Positions 1-7,847 of a stretch of 64,000 bases of DNA are shown in pieces. A program made the position numbers and the translations under genes. The notes beneath the pieces are model-generated. The model saw only the letters and a list, made by a program, of their open reading frames with translations. It ran no database searches and had not been told where the DNA came from. Origin of the DNA: Draconibacterium aestuarii (GTDB lineage: Bacteria > Bacteroidota > Bacteroidia > Bacteroidales > Prolixibacteraceae); assembly GCA_026671195.1 (NCBI GenBank), contig JAPOHD010000027.1:620001-684000 (forward strand), given 5' to 3'. Positions within the stretch are counted from its first letter, which is position 1, and every line of letters starts with the position of its first letter.

Positions 1-432
1 TTCAGTAATTACAATCTTTTCAATTTCATCTCCTTGTCTGATATCATCAATAATATCAAGTCCTTGGTAAATTTTTCCGAAACACGTGTGGTGACCGTCC
101 AGGTGTTGCGTATTTTCGCGGTTATGGCAAATAAAAAACTGAGAACCACCGGTGTTTTTACCTGCGTGAGCCATCGAAAGAACACCTTTTTCGTGGTATT
201 GGTTGTTACCGTTTGTTTCACAATCAATTGAATAACCAGGTCCGCCAGCTCCTGTGCCGTCTGGACATCCGCCCTGAATTACAAAATTAGGAATAACACG
301 GTGAAAAGTTAGACCATCATAAAAACCCGACTCTGAAAGTTTTACAAAGTTAGCAACCGTACCAGGTGCATCTTCTTCATAAAACTTAACTTTCATAACT
401 CCTTTCGAAGTATGAATCTCTGCTATCTTCAT
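1..432 (-). CDS. Cyclophilin-type peptidyl-prolyl cis-trans isomerase (3' end outside window)
   Basis: Isomerises X-Pro peptide bonds during protein folding. Reading the minus strand from the ATG at 432 gives 144 codons with no stop before the left edge. Cyclophilin motifs are clear: FHRVIPNFVIQGG at residues 43-55, GVLSMAHAG at 83-91, SQFF at 97-100 and LDGHHTCFGKI at 111-121. There is no signal peptide, so the short cytoplasmic single-domain form is likely. Such proteins are about 145-170 residues, so little is probably missing. A TACATTTG -7 element lies at 455-462 on the same strand, just upstream. The Trp usual near the active site is replaced by His in the LDGHH stretch, as in many bacterial cyclophilins. 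Confidence 0.95.
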   Translation of the reverse strand, partial: MKIAEIHTSKGVMKVKFYEEDAPGTVANFVKLSESGFYDGLTFHRVIPNFVIQGGCPDGTGAGGPGYSIDCETNGNNQYHEKGVLSMAHAGKNTGGSQFFICHNRENTQHLDGHHTCFGKIYQGLDIIDDIRQGDEIEKIVITE

Positions 433-454
433 ATTAATCTTCTTAAATTTTGGA

Positions 455-482
455 CAAATGTAGAAAAATTGATTTAAATCAA
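455..482 (-). promoter_or_regulatory. Promoter of the cyclophilin gene
   Basis: On the minus strand TACATTTG (455-462) matches the Bacteroidota -7 consensus TAnnTTTG, and a TTG (480-482) lies 17 bp upstream, slightly closer than the usual 19-21 bp. Confidence 0.55.
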
Positions 483-513
483 TAACTCAATCTGCAAAGT
501 GGTATAACGGAAA

Positions 514-537
514 GAAGGAGACTCAATAGTCTCCTTC
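514..537. repeat. Perfect 10-bp inverted repeat in the 433-786 spacer
   Basis: GAAGGAGACT (514-523) and AGTCTCCTTC (528-537) form a perfect stem with a CAAT loop. No T run follows on either strand, so it is not a standard terminator. A smaller dyad, TGGGATgaATCCCA, lies at about 563-577. Apart from these and the flanking promoters I see nothing in this 354-bp divergent spacer. Confidence 0.5.
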
Positions 538-734
538 CTAAATGTTAACCCCCAAACACACAATATGGGATGAATCCCAAATGCCTTACAAAGTTAGACA
601 AAATTAAATAAATTCAAAACTGATATATATCATTTAACTTTTTTATGCATATACTGATAGGTGTTTAGGAAGGGTATACCAGCAAAATTAAATGATGAAC
701 ACAACTCGATTGATAGTTTGTAAGTGTTAGATGG

Positions 735-766
735 TTGACATGTTTACAGTTTTTGTTTTAACTTTA
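735..766 (+). promoter_or_regulatory. Probable promoter of the O-methyltransferase/permease pair
   Basis: TTG (735-737), a 21-bp spacer and TAACTTTA (759-766) give a near-consensus -33/-7 pair, with A replacing the final G. The element ends 20 bp before the ATG at 787. Confidence 0.45.
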
Positions 767-786
767 TAGCTTGTAACTTAATAATT

Positions 787-1431
787 ATGATCGCAAAGAG
801 TATACCTGTTGTTATGTTGGTGCTTCTGGCTTTTTTTAATGTTCAGGCGCAATATCCGAAAGTTGAAAATAACCTCGATAAAAAAGTAAAATTATTTTTG
901 GAAGAAAATGCTACCGATTGGCGGGATATGAATGTTCCTCTTTCGGATGGCAAAATTCTTTATGATATTATTGTGAAAAATGGATATACTTCCGCTGTCG
1001 AGATTGGAACATCAACCGGTCACTCGGCCATTTGGATTGCCTGGGCATTAAGTAAAACAGGCGGTAAATTGGTTACTATTGAAATAAACAAAGACCGTTA
1101 TTTGGAGGCCAAAGCCAATTTTAAAAAGGCTGGAGTTTCAAAATATATTGATGTACGCCTTGCCGATGCACACGATTTAGTTCCCAATTTAAAGGGGGAA
1201 TACGATTTTGTTTTTTGCGATGCAGATAAATATTGGTATAAAAATTACTTTATCGACATGGATCCTAAGCTAAAAGTTAGAGCTTGTTATACTGCACACA
1301 ACACAGCTTTGCATGTAAATGGTATTGGCGATTTTGTGGAGTATGTTAAAAGCCTGGATAATTATGAAACAACAATAAACCGGAGTAGTCGCTCGGGTAT
1401 TTCAATTAGCTACAAAAAGGCAAATAAATAA
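787..1431 (+). CDS. Exported O-methyltransferase (class I, SAM-dependent)
   Basis: A 214-residue protein of the catechol/caffeoyl-CoA O-methyltransferase family. The glycine-rich SAM motif VEIGTSTGHSAIWIAWAL is at about residues 77-94, an acidic post-beta2 Glu follows in VTIEINKDRY, and FVFCDADKYWYKNY near 140 carries the metal/catalytic Asp pattern. The oddity is a clean N-terminal signal peptide: Lys at 4, a hydrophobic run to about residue 20, and a QAQ cleavage site. It would be periplasmic, where SAM is not expected. The stop lies 5 bp before the permease start, so the two are probably co-transcribed. The substrate cannot be read from the sequence. Confidence 0.85.
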   Translation: MIAKSIPVVMLVLLAFFNVQAQYPKVENNLDKKVKLFLEENATDWRDMNVPLSDGKILYDIIVKNGYTSAVEIGTSTGHSAIWIAWALSKTGGKLVTIEINKDRYLEAKANFKKAGVSKYIDVRLADAHDLVPNLKGEYDFVFCDADKYWYKNYFIDMDPKLKVRACYTAHNTALHVNGIGDFVEYVKSLDNYETTINRSSRSGISISYKKANK

Positions 1432-1436
1432 TCTTA

Positions 1437-2789
1437 TTGGAGGTACTTAATAAAAAACTGGAGCGTAAACTTGGCTTGTTTCCGGTTACAAATATTGTAA
1501 TCGCCAATATTATTGGTGCCGGAATTTTTACAACCACCGGTTATCTAATGGAATTTTTAAATAATCCGATTTTAATGCTTTCGCTATGGGTGGCGGGTGG
1601 AATTATTGCTTTTTGCGGAGCCATAGCTTTTGGCGAACTTGGTGCAGCCTTTCCTGAAGCTGGTGGCGAGTATGTTTTTATAACAAAACTCTTCCATCCT
1701 TTGCCCGGTTTTTTAAGTGGTTGGTTGTCGTTAATTGTTGGTTTCTCGGCTCCAATTGCTGCTTCTGCTATTGGATTTAGTAAATATTTTATTTGGGCAT
1801 TTCCAAAATTTCAGGAAGCACTACTTTTAAATGAAATACTGAGTTCAGAACTTTTTAGCCAATTACTTGCCATTGTTATTATTGTGGCTTTTATTCTTAT
1901 TCATTCAAGGGGTGTTGTTTTCGGCGCAAAGGTGCAAAATGGCCTTACCATACTAAAAATACTTTTAGTGATAGGTTTAATAATTGTTGGTTTTACAGCT
2001 GGCGAGGGCAGCTTGCAAAATGCGCGCCCATCACAACCATTTCTACTAAATTTCGATAGTTGGAAAGCAATTGGTTTGTCAATAATGTTTATCATGTTTG
2101 CGTACAGTGGCTGGAATTCGTCTACTTACATTGGCTCGGAGGTGAAAAATCCGCGTCGCGTAATTCCGTGGTCACTGTTTATTTCCACTGGGGTTGTAAT
2201 GGTTTTATATATTTTATTGAATTTGTTTTTTGTGTATGCTGTACCGGCAGGGGAAATGACTGGCGAGCCCGAAATTGGGGCACTTGCAGCACGGAATGCT
2301 TTTGGCGGAATTGCAGAATCGGTTATTTCATTGTTGATTTCATTTGCCCTGTTTTCATCGTTAAGTGCATTTATAATTTTGGGACCAAGAGTATATTATC
2401 GTATGGCAAAAGACGGTTGTTTCTTCAAATCGATTGCGGCCATTCATCCCAAATACAAAGTGCCTGTTAATGCCATTTATTTGCAGGGGGCTATCGCCAT
2501 TGTTTTAGTTTTGTCGGGCACTTTCGAGCAAATTTTAACGTATATGGGGTTTTCGCTGGGACTTTTCCCGATTCTGGCAGTGGCAGGGATTTTTAAACTG
2601 CGAAGGAGGAATTTAAGTAGTTTAAAGTTACCGGGTTATCCTTTTGTGCATATTGTTTTTATTGGTTCAGGAGTTGCAATGTTGGTATTGGCCTATTTAG
2701 AGCGCCCTGTTGAATCGAGCATTGCAATTTTAACCGCCTTATCAGGTATTCCGGTTTATTATTGGTTTAAAAGAAAAAAATATAATTAA
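1437..2789 (+). CDS. APC-superfamily amino acid permease
   Basis: A 450-residue inner-membrane transporter with about 12 hydrophobic segments. The first helix holds the APC substrate-binding signature IANIIGAGIFTTTGY, followed by the conserved GELGAAFPEAGGEYVFI loop. TTG at 1437 is the most upstream plausible start and gives the usual 12-15 residues before GLFP; no in-frame ATG exists near it. It lies 5 bp after the O-methyltransferase. The stop codon overlaps that of the convergent plsC-type gene. It probably exchanges or imports amino acids or amines; specificity is unknown. Confidence 0.88.
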   Translation: MEVLNKKLERKLGLFPVTNIVIANIIGAGIFTTTGYLMEFLNNPILMLSLWVAGGIIAFCGAIAFGELGAAFPEAGGEYVFITKLFHPLPGFLSGWLSLIVGFSAPIAASAIGFSKYFIWAFPKFQEALLLNEILSSELFSQLLAIVIIVAFILIHSRGVVFGAKVQNGLTILKILLVIGLIIVGFTAGEGSLQNARPSQPFLLNFDSWKAIGLSIMFIMFAYSGWNSSTYIGSEVKNPRRVIPWSLFISTGVVMVLYILLNLFFVYAVPAGEMTGEPEIGALAARNAFGGIAESVISLLISFALFSSLSAFIILGPRVYYRMAKDGCFFKSIAAIHPKYKVPVNAIYLQGAIAIVLVLSGTFEQILTYMGFSLGLFPILAVAGIFKLRRRNLSSLKLPGYPFVHIVFIGSGVAMLVLAYLERPVESSIAILTALSGIPVYYWFKRKKYN

Positions 2790-3532
2790 CGGTTTTGAAT
2801 TTCGGTTAACATTGCATCAATTTGTGATTTTGTTTTTTCTTGCAACGTTTTATAATCATTATCTGAAATGGGATCGCAATACCGAATATTTACTTTCGTT
2901 TGGAATTTGCCCATCTGGCGGAAAAAATGACCGACAAGGGTGTCATCTCCAATCCATGCATCTGCCTTATCTTCAAAATCGATAGCCATTGGAATTACGG
3001 GAATTCCAGAGTCGGCTGCAATTTTGAAACTCCCATTTTTAAATTCTTTTGTAAGTGGTCCTGCATGAGTTGTGCCTTCAGGGAAAAGAGTCACAGGAAT
3101 TCCCTGTTTTACCGATTCCTTTATCTTTTTCATTGTGTTGAGTAAACTGCGAGAATCTTTTCTGTCGACTAAAATAGAGTTGGTTACTCTGACTCCTAGC
3201 TTCATGAATGGCCATTTGTTTATTTCTGCTTTTCCAACCATTGTCGACGGCGTTAATGCAGCAATAATAAAAATATCGAGGTAGCTTCTGTGATTGGGCA
3301 TTAATATAAAGTTATTGCTTTTAGGGAGGTCATTCCGATTGATTTTTATTCCCAGGCAAAATACAATACTCGTTCCCCAGGCTTGCATTACCCATTGTTG
3401 CATTCGTCGGCTAAATCCAAAAAGTTTTAACCAAAACCACCCAATTGTGGTAACATAACCCGACATAAGTAGGATTATTATTAACCGCACAACGGTTAAG
3501 GGTGAAAGTAGAATATTCCTAACCAATTTCAT
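2786..3532 (-). CDS. 1-acyl-sn-glycerol-3-phosphate acyltransferase (PlsC family)
   Basis: Transfers an acyl chain to lysophosphatidic acid in phospholipid synthesis at the inner membrane. The HX4D catalytic motif is NHRSYLD (His81, Asp86), and FPEGT at 150-154 is the substrate-binding block. An N-terminal membrane segment spans about residues 10-36. At 248 aa the length is normal. It converges on the permease with interlocked stop codons (TTA 2786-2788 and TAA 2787-2789). The upstream side carries one copy of the dispersed repeat also seen before the TonB receptor at 20047. Confidence 0.9.
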   Translation of the reverse strand: MKLVRNILLSPLTVVRLIIILLMSGYVTTIGWFWLKLFGFSRRMQQWVMQAWGTSIVFCLGIKINRNDLPKSNNFILMPNHRSYLDIFIIAALTPSTMVGKAEINKWPFMKLGVRVTNSILVDRKDSRSLLNTMKKIKESVKQGIPVTLFPEGTTHAGPLTKEFKNGSFKIAADSGIPVIPMAIDFEDKADAWIGDDTLVGHFFRQMGKFQTKVNIRYCDPISDNDYKTLQEKTKSQIDAMLTEIQNR

Positions 3533-3537
3533 GCTTT

Positions 3538-3650
3538 AAAAATTGTTTGTTTTCAGTTGTATAGTATGAATGTCTGCCGACAGACAGGTAACTCGCACTG
3601 TTTTAATTAACCTCGTGGGTGTAATTATTTTACATGCTCGTTTCATCCTA
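3538..3650 (-). repeat. Dispersed 5'-leader repeat, copy 1 (with hairpin insertion)
   Basis: About 85 bp match the element at 20151-20235. Shared blocks include AATTGTTTGTTTTCA, GTATAGTATG, TTTTAATTA and TTTTACATGCTCGTTTCAT. This copy carries about 22 extra bases containing a TGTCTGccgaCAGACA hairpin. Both loci have the element directly upstream of a minus-strand gene start. Confidence 0.7.
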
Positions 3651-3683
3651 ACAAATATGGGAAAAGATTTTTTGGTTTTATGA

Positions 3684-3720
3684 TAAAAAAAAAGACCTCT
3701 TGTAAAACAAGAAGTCTTTT
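3684..3720 (-). terminator. Intrinsic terminator after tRNA-Cys
   Basis: Read on the minus strand, a stem (AAAAGACTTCTTGT paired with ACAAGAGGTCTTTT, one mismatch) with a TTT loop is followed by nine T residues (complement of the A run at 3685-3693). Confidence 0.8.
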
Positions 3721-3727
3721 GCTGATG

Positions 3728-3798
3728 AGGTTCCTGGCGGAGTCGAACCGCCGTACACGGTTTTGCAGACCGCTGCCTAGCCACTCGGCCAAGGAACC
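3728..3798 (-). tRNA. tRNA-Cys (GCA)
   Basis: The minus strand folds as a 71-nt cloverleaf: acceptor GGTTCCT/AGGAACC, D arm from GGCCGAGTGGCTAGGC, anticodon loop CTGCAAA with anticodon GCA, and a TTCGACT T-loop. The discriminator base is U, typical for Cys. CCA is not encoded. Confidence 0.97.
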
Positions 3799-3864
3799 TT
3801 GTAGGTTTCGGACTGCAAAAATATAAAATTTTGTAGTTCCTGCAACACTAAATTATATTTTGAA

Positions 3865-4035
3865 TTATTTTCTGAGTTTTTGCCAGTGTGAATTCACATG
3901 CATATCCGTTTTTGTTGAGTGCCAGGCTGGAGTTGTCGATTTTGGATTTTTTCCCTCGTAAAGTTCTCGCTTCTTACTTTCGGCACATTTGTCGCGACAG
4001 CCACCTTCATTCAAATTTCCTGTATTTAAAAACAT
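3865..4035 (-). CDS. Possible 56-residue Cys-containing small protein
   Basis: An open frame from the ATG at 4035 to the TAA ending at 3865 encodes a hydrophilic, basic 56-residue peptide with a central CRDKC pair (residues 13 and 17), two Trp and a C-terminal HWQKLRK. There is no signal peptide or membrane segment. A near-consensus -7 element (TATTTTCG) lies just upstream. It fills the otherwise empty spacer between tRNA-Cys and folB. I do not recognise the family. The amino-acid composition looks protein-like, but the frame is short enough to arise by chance. The rest of the 3799-4239 spacer shows nothing clear. Confidence 0.35.
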   Translation of the reverse strand: MFLNTGNLNEGGCRDKCAESKKRELYEGKNPKSTTPAWHSTKTDMHVNSHWQKLRK

Positions 4036-4239
4036 AGGCAAAAAGGTTGATTTAACTACTTTCGAAAATACGAATAATAAGTTTGAATAATTTGACAGAA
4101 GTCAGGATTGTACTAAGTATTAAATATTTAATAACATAAAATTAGGTGTGAGTTGTGTATGATTGTTAGCGAGACTTCCTTCTGATAGCACGGATCAATG
4201 CAACAATAATCCTCTGAAAACTGTTACTGAAGCATTCTG

Positions 4240-4590
4240 TTATCTCTCGAGTGTCACACTCACTCGCTCCATTTCTCCACCCATAGGCGGATTCATTTTC
4301 GAAATCTTGATAGTAGCCTTTTTTATGGCAGGGAATCGTTTATAAAGCGTATCCAGCATACGTTTTCCAACATTCTCGAGTAGTGCCGATTTAATTTGCA
4401 TTACTTCCTTTATTGTTTCGTACACTGCCTGATAGTTTAAAGCATCATCCAGGTTGTCGCTTTCAGCCGCTCTATCGCAATCGGCCTCCAAACGGATATT
4501 AACTTCAAAATTATTCCCAACAACTTGTTCAGCTGCGAAATGCCCGTGGTAGGCATAAAACTTCATTCCTTCAATTTCAATAATTCCCAT
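4240..4590 (-). CDS. folB: Dihydroneopterin aldolase
   Basis: Cleaves 7,8-dihydroneopterin to 6-hydroxymethyl-dihydropterin and glycolaldehyde in folate synthesis. The 116-residue length is typical. Family features visible are MKFYAYHGHFAAEQ with the conserved Glu21, LLENVG at 70-75, and the catalytic-type Lys98 in KISKMNPP. A TACTTTTG -7 element lies at 4611-4618 on the minus strand, about 20 bp before the ATG. It diverges from glnS across about 110 bp; no other folate genes are adjacent. Confidence 0.93.
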   Translation of the reverse strand: MGIIEIEGMKFYAYHGHFAAEQVVGNNFEVNIRLEADCDRAAESDNLDDALNYQAVYETIKEVMQIKSALLENVGKRMLDTLYKRFPAIKKATIKISKMNPPMGGEMERVSVTLER

Positions 4591-4659
4591 TGCTTTTTAA
4601 ATAATACCAACAAAAGTAATAATTTGAACCCTGTCTGACTGTTCTCACAAATCATTTTT

Positions 4660-4667
4660 TAATTTTG
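4660..4667 (+). promoter_or_regulatory. -7 element of glnS
   Basis: TAATTTTG matches TAnnTTTG, 32 bp upstream of the glnS ATG. No TTG lies at the ideal -33 distance. Confidence 0.5.
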
Positions 4668-4699
4668 TACCCTTATTCATTTGGGGTTAATTATTAGAA

Positions 4700-6403
4700 A
4701 TGACAGAAAGTAAGAATATAAATACGAACTCTGAGCCTAAAAAGGCAAATTTTATACATGCACATATTGATGCAGATTTGGCAGAAGGAAAAAACGAAGG
4801 TCGTGTTCATACACGATTTCCCCCTGAGCCAAACGGATATTTGCACATTGGTCACGCAAAATCGATTTGCCTCAATTTTGGTTTAGCCGAAAAGTATGGA
4901 GGAAAAACCAACCTGCGTTTCGACGACACTAATCCGTCGAAAGAAGAAACAGAATATGTTCAATCGATTATGGACGATGTGCATTGGCTTGGATTCGATT
5001 GGGAAGACCGATTGTTTTATGCATCTGACTCTTTCCCGAAATTACACGCATTTGCGGTTCAGTTAATAACCGATGGTTTGGCTTATGTTGACGATCAGGA
5101 TGCAGAAACCATTAGCAACCAGAAAGGTACTCCGCAAAAACCTGGAATAGAAAGTCCGTTCCGAAATCGCTCGGTGGAGGAAAACCTGGACTTGTTTAAA
5201 CGAATGACAGCCGGAGAATTTAACGAAGGCGAAAAAGTATTGCGTGCAAAAGTGGATATGGCATCGCCAAATATGCATATGCGCGACCCGATTATTTATC
5301 GGATTATGGAAGCGCATCATCATCGTACCGGTGACAAATGGTGTGTTTACCCGATGTACGATTTTGCTCACGGACAGTGCGATTATTGGGAAGGAATTAC
5401 ACATTCAATTTGCACGCTGGAATTTGAAGTACACCGACCACTTTACGATTGGTTTATCGATCATTTGAAAGATTCGGAATATCGTCCGCGCCAAATAGAG
5501 TTTTCGCGTTTAAACCTTACTTACACAGTAATGAGTAAGCGTAAGCTGTTGGAGTTGGTAAAAGACAAGCACGTAAATGGCTGGGACGATCCGCGCATGC
5601 CAACAATTTCCGGATTACGCCGACGCGGTTATACTCCCGAATCTATTCGTAATTTTTCAGATAAAATTGGGGTAACAAAGGTGGATGGTATGACCGATGT
5701 GTCGTTATTGGAGTTCAGTGTGCGCGAACACCTCAATAAAACAGCACAGCGTGTTATGGGGGTTCTGAATCCGCTAAAAGTTGTGATCACAAACTATCCT
5801 GAAGGTCAGGTTGAAGAATTGAGTTGTGTGAACAATCCCGAAGATGAATCGATGGGAAGACGTGCTGTTCCTTTCTCACGCGAGGTATACATCGAACGCG
5901 ATGACTTTATGGAAAATCCTCCGCGTAAGTTTTTCCGACTGGGATTGGATCGCGAAGTTCGTTTGCGTTACGCGTACCTGATTAAGTGTAATGAAGTAAT
6001 TAAAGACGAAGAGGGAAATATTGTTGAATTGCGTTGTACTTACGATCCTGAGTCGAAAGGCGGTAAGTCATCAGACGGAAGAAAAGTGAAAGGAGTGGTA
6101 CATTGGGTTTCGGCAGGGCATGCGGTTAAATCGGAAGTTCGTTTATACGACCGTTTGTTTAGCGATGAAACACCCGATGCGCACAAAGATGTAGACTTTA
6201 AGGAGTTTATGAATCCTGATTCGCTGAAAGTATTAAAAGAGTGCTACCTCGAACCTTTTGTGAAAGATTCGAAACCACTGGACCATTTTCAGTTCGAACG
6301 ATTGGGGTATTTTAATATGGATCCCGATTCGACACCTGAAAAACCGGTGTTTAACCGAACCGTTCCATTACGCGATTCATGGGCTAAAGCTCAAAATAAA
6401 TAA
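4700..6403 (+). CDS. glnS: Glutaminyl-tRNA synthetase
   Basis: Charges tRNA-Gln with glutamine in the cytoplasm. Class I signatures are present: the HIGH motif at residues 49-52 in [15 protein letters not shown] and the KMSKS variant VMSKRKL at about residue 277. The Gln rather than Glu assignment rests on the [13 protein letters not shown] block, the DDTNPSKEE segment and the full GlnRS-type C-terminal beta-barrel domain. Length is 567 aa. It is monocistronic, with its own promoter and a strong terminator. Confidence 0.96.
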   Translation: MTESKNINTNSEPKKANFIHAHIDADLAEGKNEGRVHTRFPPEPNGYLHIGHAKSICLNFGLAEKYGGKTNLRFDDTNPSKEETEYVQSIMDDVHWLGFDWEDRLFYASDSFPKLHAFAVQLITDGLAYVDDQDAETISNQKGTPQKPGIESPFRNRSVEENLDLFKRMTAGEFNEGEKVLRAKVDMASPNMHMRDPIIYRIMEAHHHRTGDKWCVYPMYDFAHGQCDYWEGITHSICTLEFEVHRPLYDWFIDHLKDSEYRPRQIEFSRLNLTYTVMSKRKLLELVKDKHVNGWDDPRMPTISGLRRRGYTPESIRNFSDKIGVTKVDGMTDVSLLEFSVREHLNKTAQRVMGVLNPLKVVITNYPEGQVEELSCVNNPEDESMGRRAVPFSREVYIERDDFMENPPRKFFRLGLDREVRLRYAYLIKCNEVIKDEEGNIVELRCTYDPESKGGKSSDGRKVKGVVHWVSAGHAVKSEVRLYDRLFSDETPDAHKDVDFKEFMNPDSLKVLKECYLEPFVKDSKPLDHFQFERLGYFNMDPDSTPEKPVFNRTVPLRDSWAKAQNK

Positions 6404-6409
6404 TATCTG

Positions 6410-6435
6410 AAGCGGGAGTTTTTCCCGCTTTTTTT
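6410..6435 (+). terminator. Intrinsic terminator of glnS
   Basis: AAGCGGGA and TCCCGCTT (6410-6417, 6423-6430) form an 8-bp stem followed by a T run to 6435. Confidence 0.9.
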
Positions 6436-6579
6436 ATGCCTGACAGTTATCTCTCATGTTATTCTGTGGTAAAGTTGTCTGATAAACTGTATCGATAAAA
6501 AACAGATTTGGTCTGCCATGTAGATGAAATAACAATTCTTTGATGGAACTATAAACCCATTTACCGATGCATAACCAAC

Positions 6580-6626
6580 GTTAACCGAATGTTAACTGAC
6601 TTGAATAACACACTTTCTTACTTTTG
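6580..6626 (+). promoter_or_regulatory. Promoter with GTTAA-N6-GTTAA direct repeat before the LiaF-like operon
   Basis: TACTTTTG at 6619-6626 is a good -7 element; TTG at 6601-6603 is closer than ideal. Upstream, GTTAA at 6580-6584 and 6591-6595 are 11 bp apart (one helical turn), as expected for an OmpR-family regulator site. The same arrangement occurs at 58080-58095 and 60781-60796 beside the Cys-rich genes. The gap from repeat to -7 element is 23 bp here and 22 bp at 58050-58095. Confidence 0.5.
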
Positions 6627-6652
6627 AAGAGGTAAATACAAAAAACTGCATT

Positions 6653-7027
6653 ATGGAAAAGGTGCCACAAAAAGAAAACACACGCGAAACGGTAGCATTG
6701 GTATTAATAGGGATTGGACTTTTGTGGATTCTTAAACACCTGGGTGCATTTCACCATTTTTCCTTTTTTCATTTCGAAAACGTACTTCGTCCAATTCGAC
6801 ATGTATTTCATGCGGCAGGAAATATTTTCTTTTCATGGCCAATGATTTTGATTGTTATTGGAGTTGTATTACTGGCAGGAAAACGATCGGGGGGTATGGT
6901 TTTGCTTGTTATCGGAGGAATCTTTCTTTTGCCAAAACTTGTAATTATTTCCGGGGCATCAATAATTTTATTTTTCCCCTTGGTACTAATTGCCATTGGA
7001 ATTGCTTTGGTAGCAAAGATATTTTAG
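6653..7027 (+). CDS. LiaF/LiaI-like four-helix membrane protein
   Basis: A 124-residue inner-membrane protein with about four short hydrophobic helices arranged as two hairpins, including VALVLIGIGLLWILKHL, the SWPMILIVIGVVLLAGKR segment and LLVIGGIFLLPKL. This is the pattern of the N-terminal membrane module (DUF5668-like) of LiaF-type envelope-stress proteins. It lacks the soluble C-terminal domain seen in the next gene. A second -7 element (TACATTTG, 7099-7106) lies in the 100-bp gap downstream, so the following genes may also be transcribed independently. Confidence 0.7.
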   Translation: MEKVPQKENTRETVALVLIGIGLLWILKHLGAFHHFSFFHFENVLRPIRHVFHAAGNIFFSWPMILIVIGVVLLAGKRSGGMVLLVIGGIFLLPKLVIISGASIILFFPLVLIAIGIALVAKIF

Positions 7028-7126
7028 CAAAACTTTATAGTATCCTATAATTTTTTGATATTTACCGCACAAGGGGAAGTAATGTAGAGTGACAAAAATA
7101 CATTTGGGACAGTAAAATATATAAAC

Positions 7127-7846
7127 ATGGGACATAGACCTGATATTTCGAACAGAAGAGCCGGATTAGGCATTTTTCTGATTGTGGTTGGTGCGCTTTG
7201 GATTTTGGAGCGACTTGACCTGATTCCATCTTCATGGAATGATATTCTGATATCCTGGCAAATGCTGCTGATCGGTATTGGAGCATTTTCAGTTATTGGT
7301 GGAAACAAAACAACAGGAACTATATTGATTGTAATCGGAGGCTTTTTTCTTGTTCCCGAAGTAGCAGATATCCCGAATGAATTACGTAGGCTTGGTTGGC
7401 CCATGTTAATAATCGGAATAGGTGTGGTAATGCTGATTACACAGACAGGTAAGCATAAAAAAGCACCACCTCAGTTCGACCAGGACAAAAACCTGGGAAT
7501 GGATTATTTCGATGATTTTGTGGTGTTTGGAGGCCGGGAAGTGTATGTCGATTCCCAAAATTTTTATGGGGGCAAAAGTACATCACTTTTTGGAGGCACA
7601 GAGTACGATTTGCGTCAAACCAGGTTATCGCAAAACGGTGCTGTTATCGATACGCTTGCACTTTTTGGCGGGTGTGGATTTAAAGTTCCTCCCGATTGGA
7701 CGGTTAAAAACGAGGTGACAGCCATTTTTGGTGCTTTTACCGATAAGCGTGGAGCATCGCTAAACCAGATTATTCCTGATCCTTCAAAAACATTGGTAAT
7801 AAAGGGTTTTGCAGCCTTTGGTGGAGTTGAGGTAAAATACATGTAA
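7127..7846 (+). CDS. LiaF-like cell-envelope stress protein
   Basis: 239 residues. The N-terminal half repeats the four-helix module of the preceding gene (GIFLIVVGALWILERL, SWQMLLIGIGAFSVIG). From about residue 125 there is a soluble beta-rich domain with three glycine-phenylalanine turns (VFGGREVYV, LFGGTEYDL, LFGGCGFKV), the hallmark of the LiaF/YvqF C-terminal domain (PF09922-like). In Gram-positive bacteria LiaF restrains a cell-wall-stress two-component system; by analogy this protein may modulate the LytS/LytTR pair encoded immediately downstream. The stop is 1 bp before the kinase ATG. Confidence 0.8.
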   Translation: MGHRPDISNRRAGLGIFLIVVGALWILERLDLIPSSWNDILISWQMLLIGIGAFSVIGGNKTTGTILIVIGGFFLVPEVADIPNELRRLGWPMLIIGIGVVMLITQTGKHKKAPPQFDQDKNLGMDYFDDFVVFGGREVYVDSQNFYGGKSTSLFGGTEYDLRQTRLSQNGAVIDTLALFGGCGFKVPPDWTVKNEVTAIFGAFTDKRGASLNQIIPDPSKTLVIKGFAAFGGVEVKYM

Positions 7847-7847
7847 A

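Noticed and set aside
3536-3784. 82-codon minus-strand frame upstream of the PlsC-type gene
   Set aside because: It overlaps tRNA-Cys, its terminator and the dispersed leader repeat, so it is not a credible gene.
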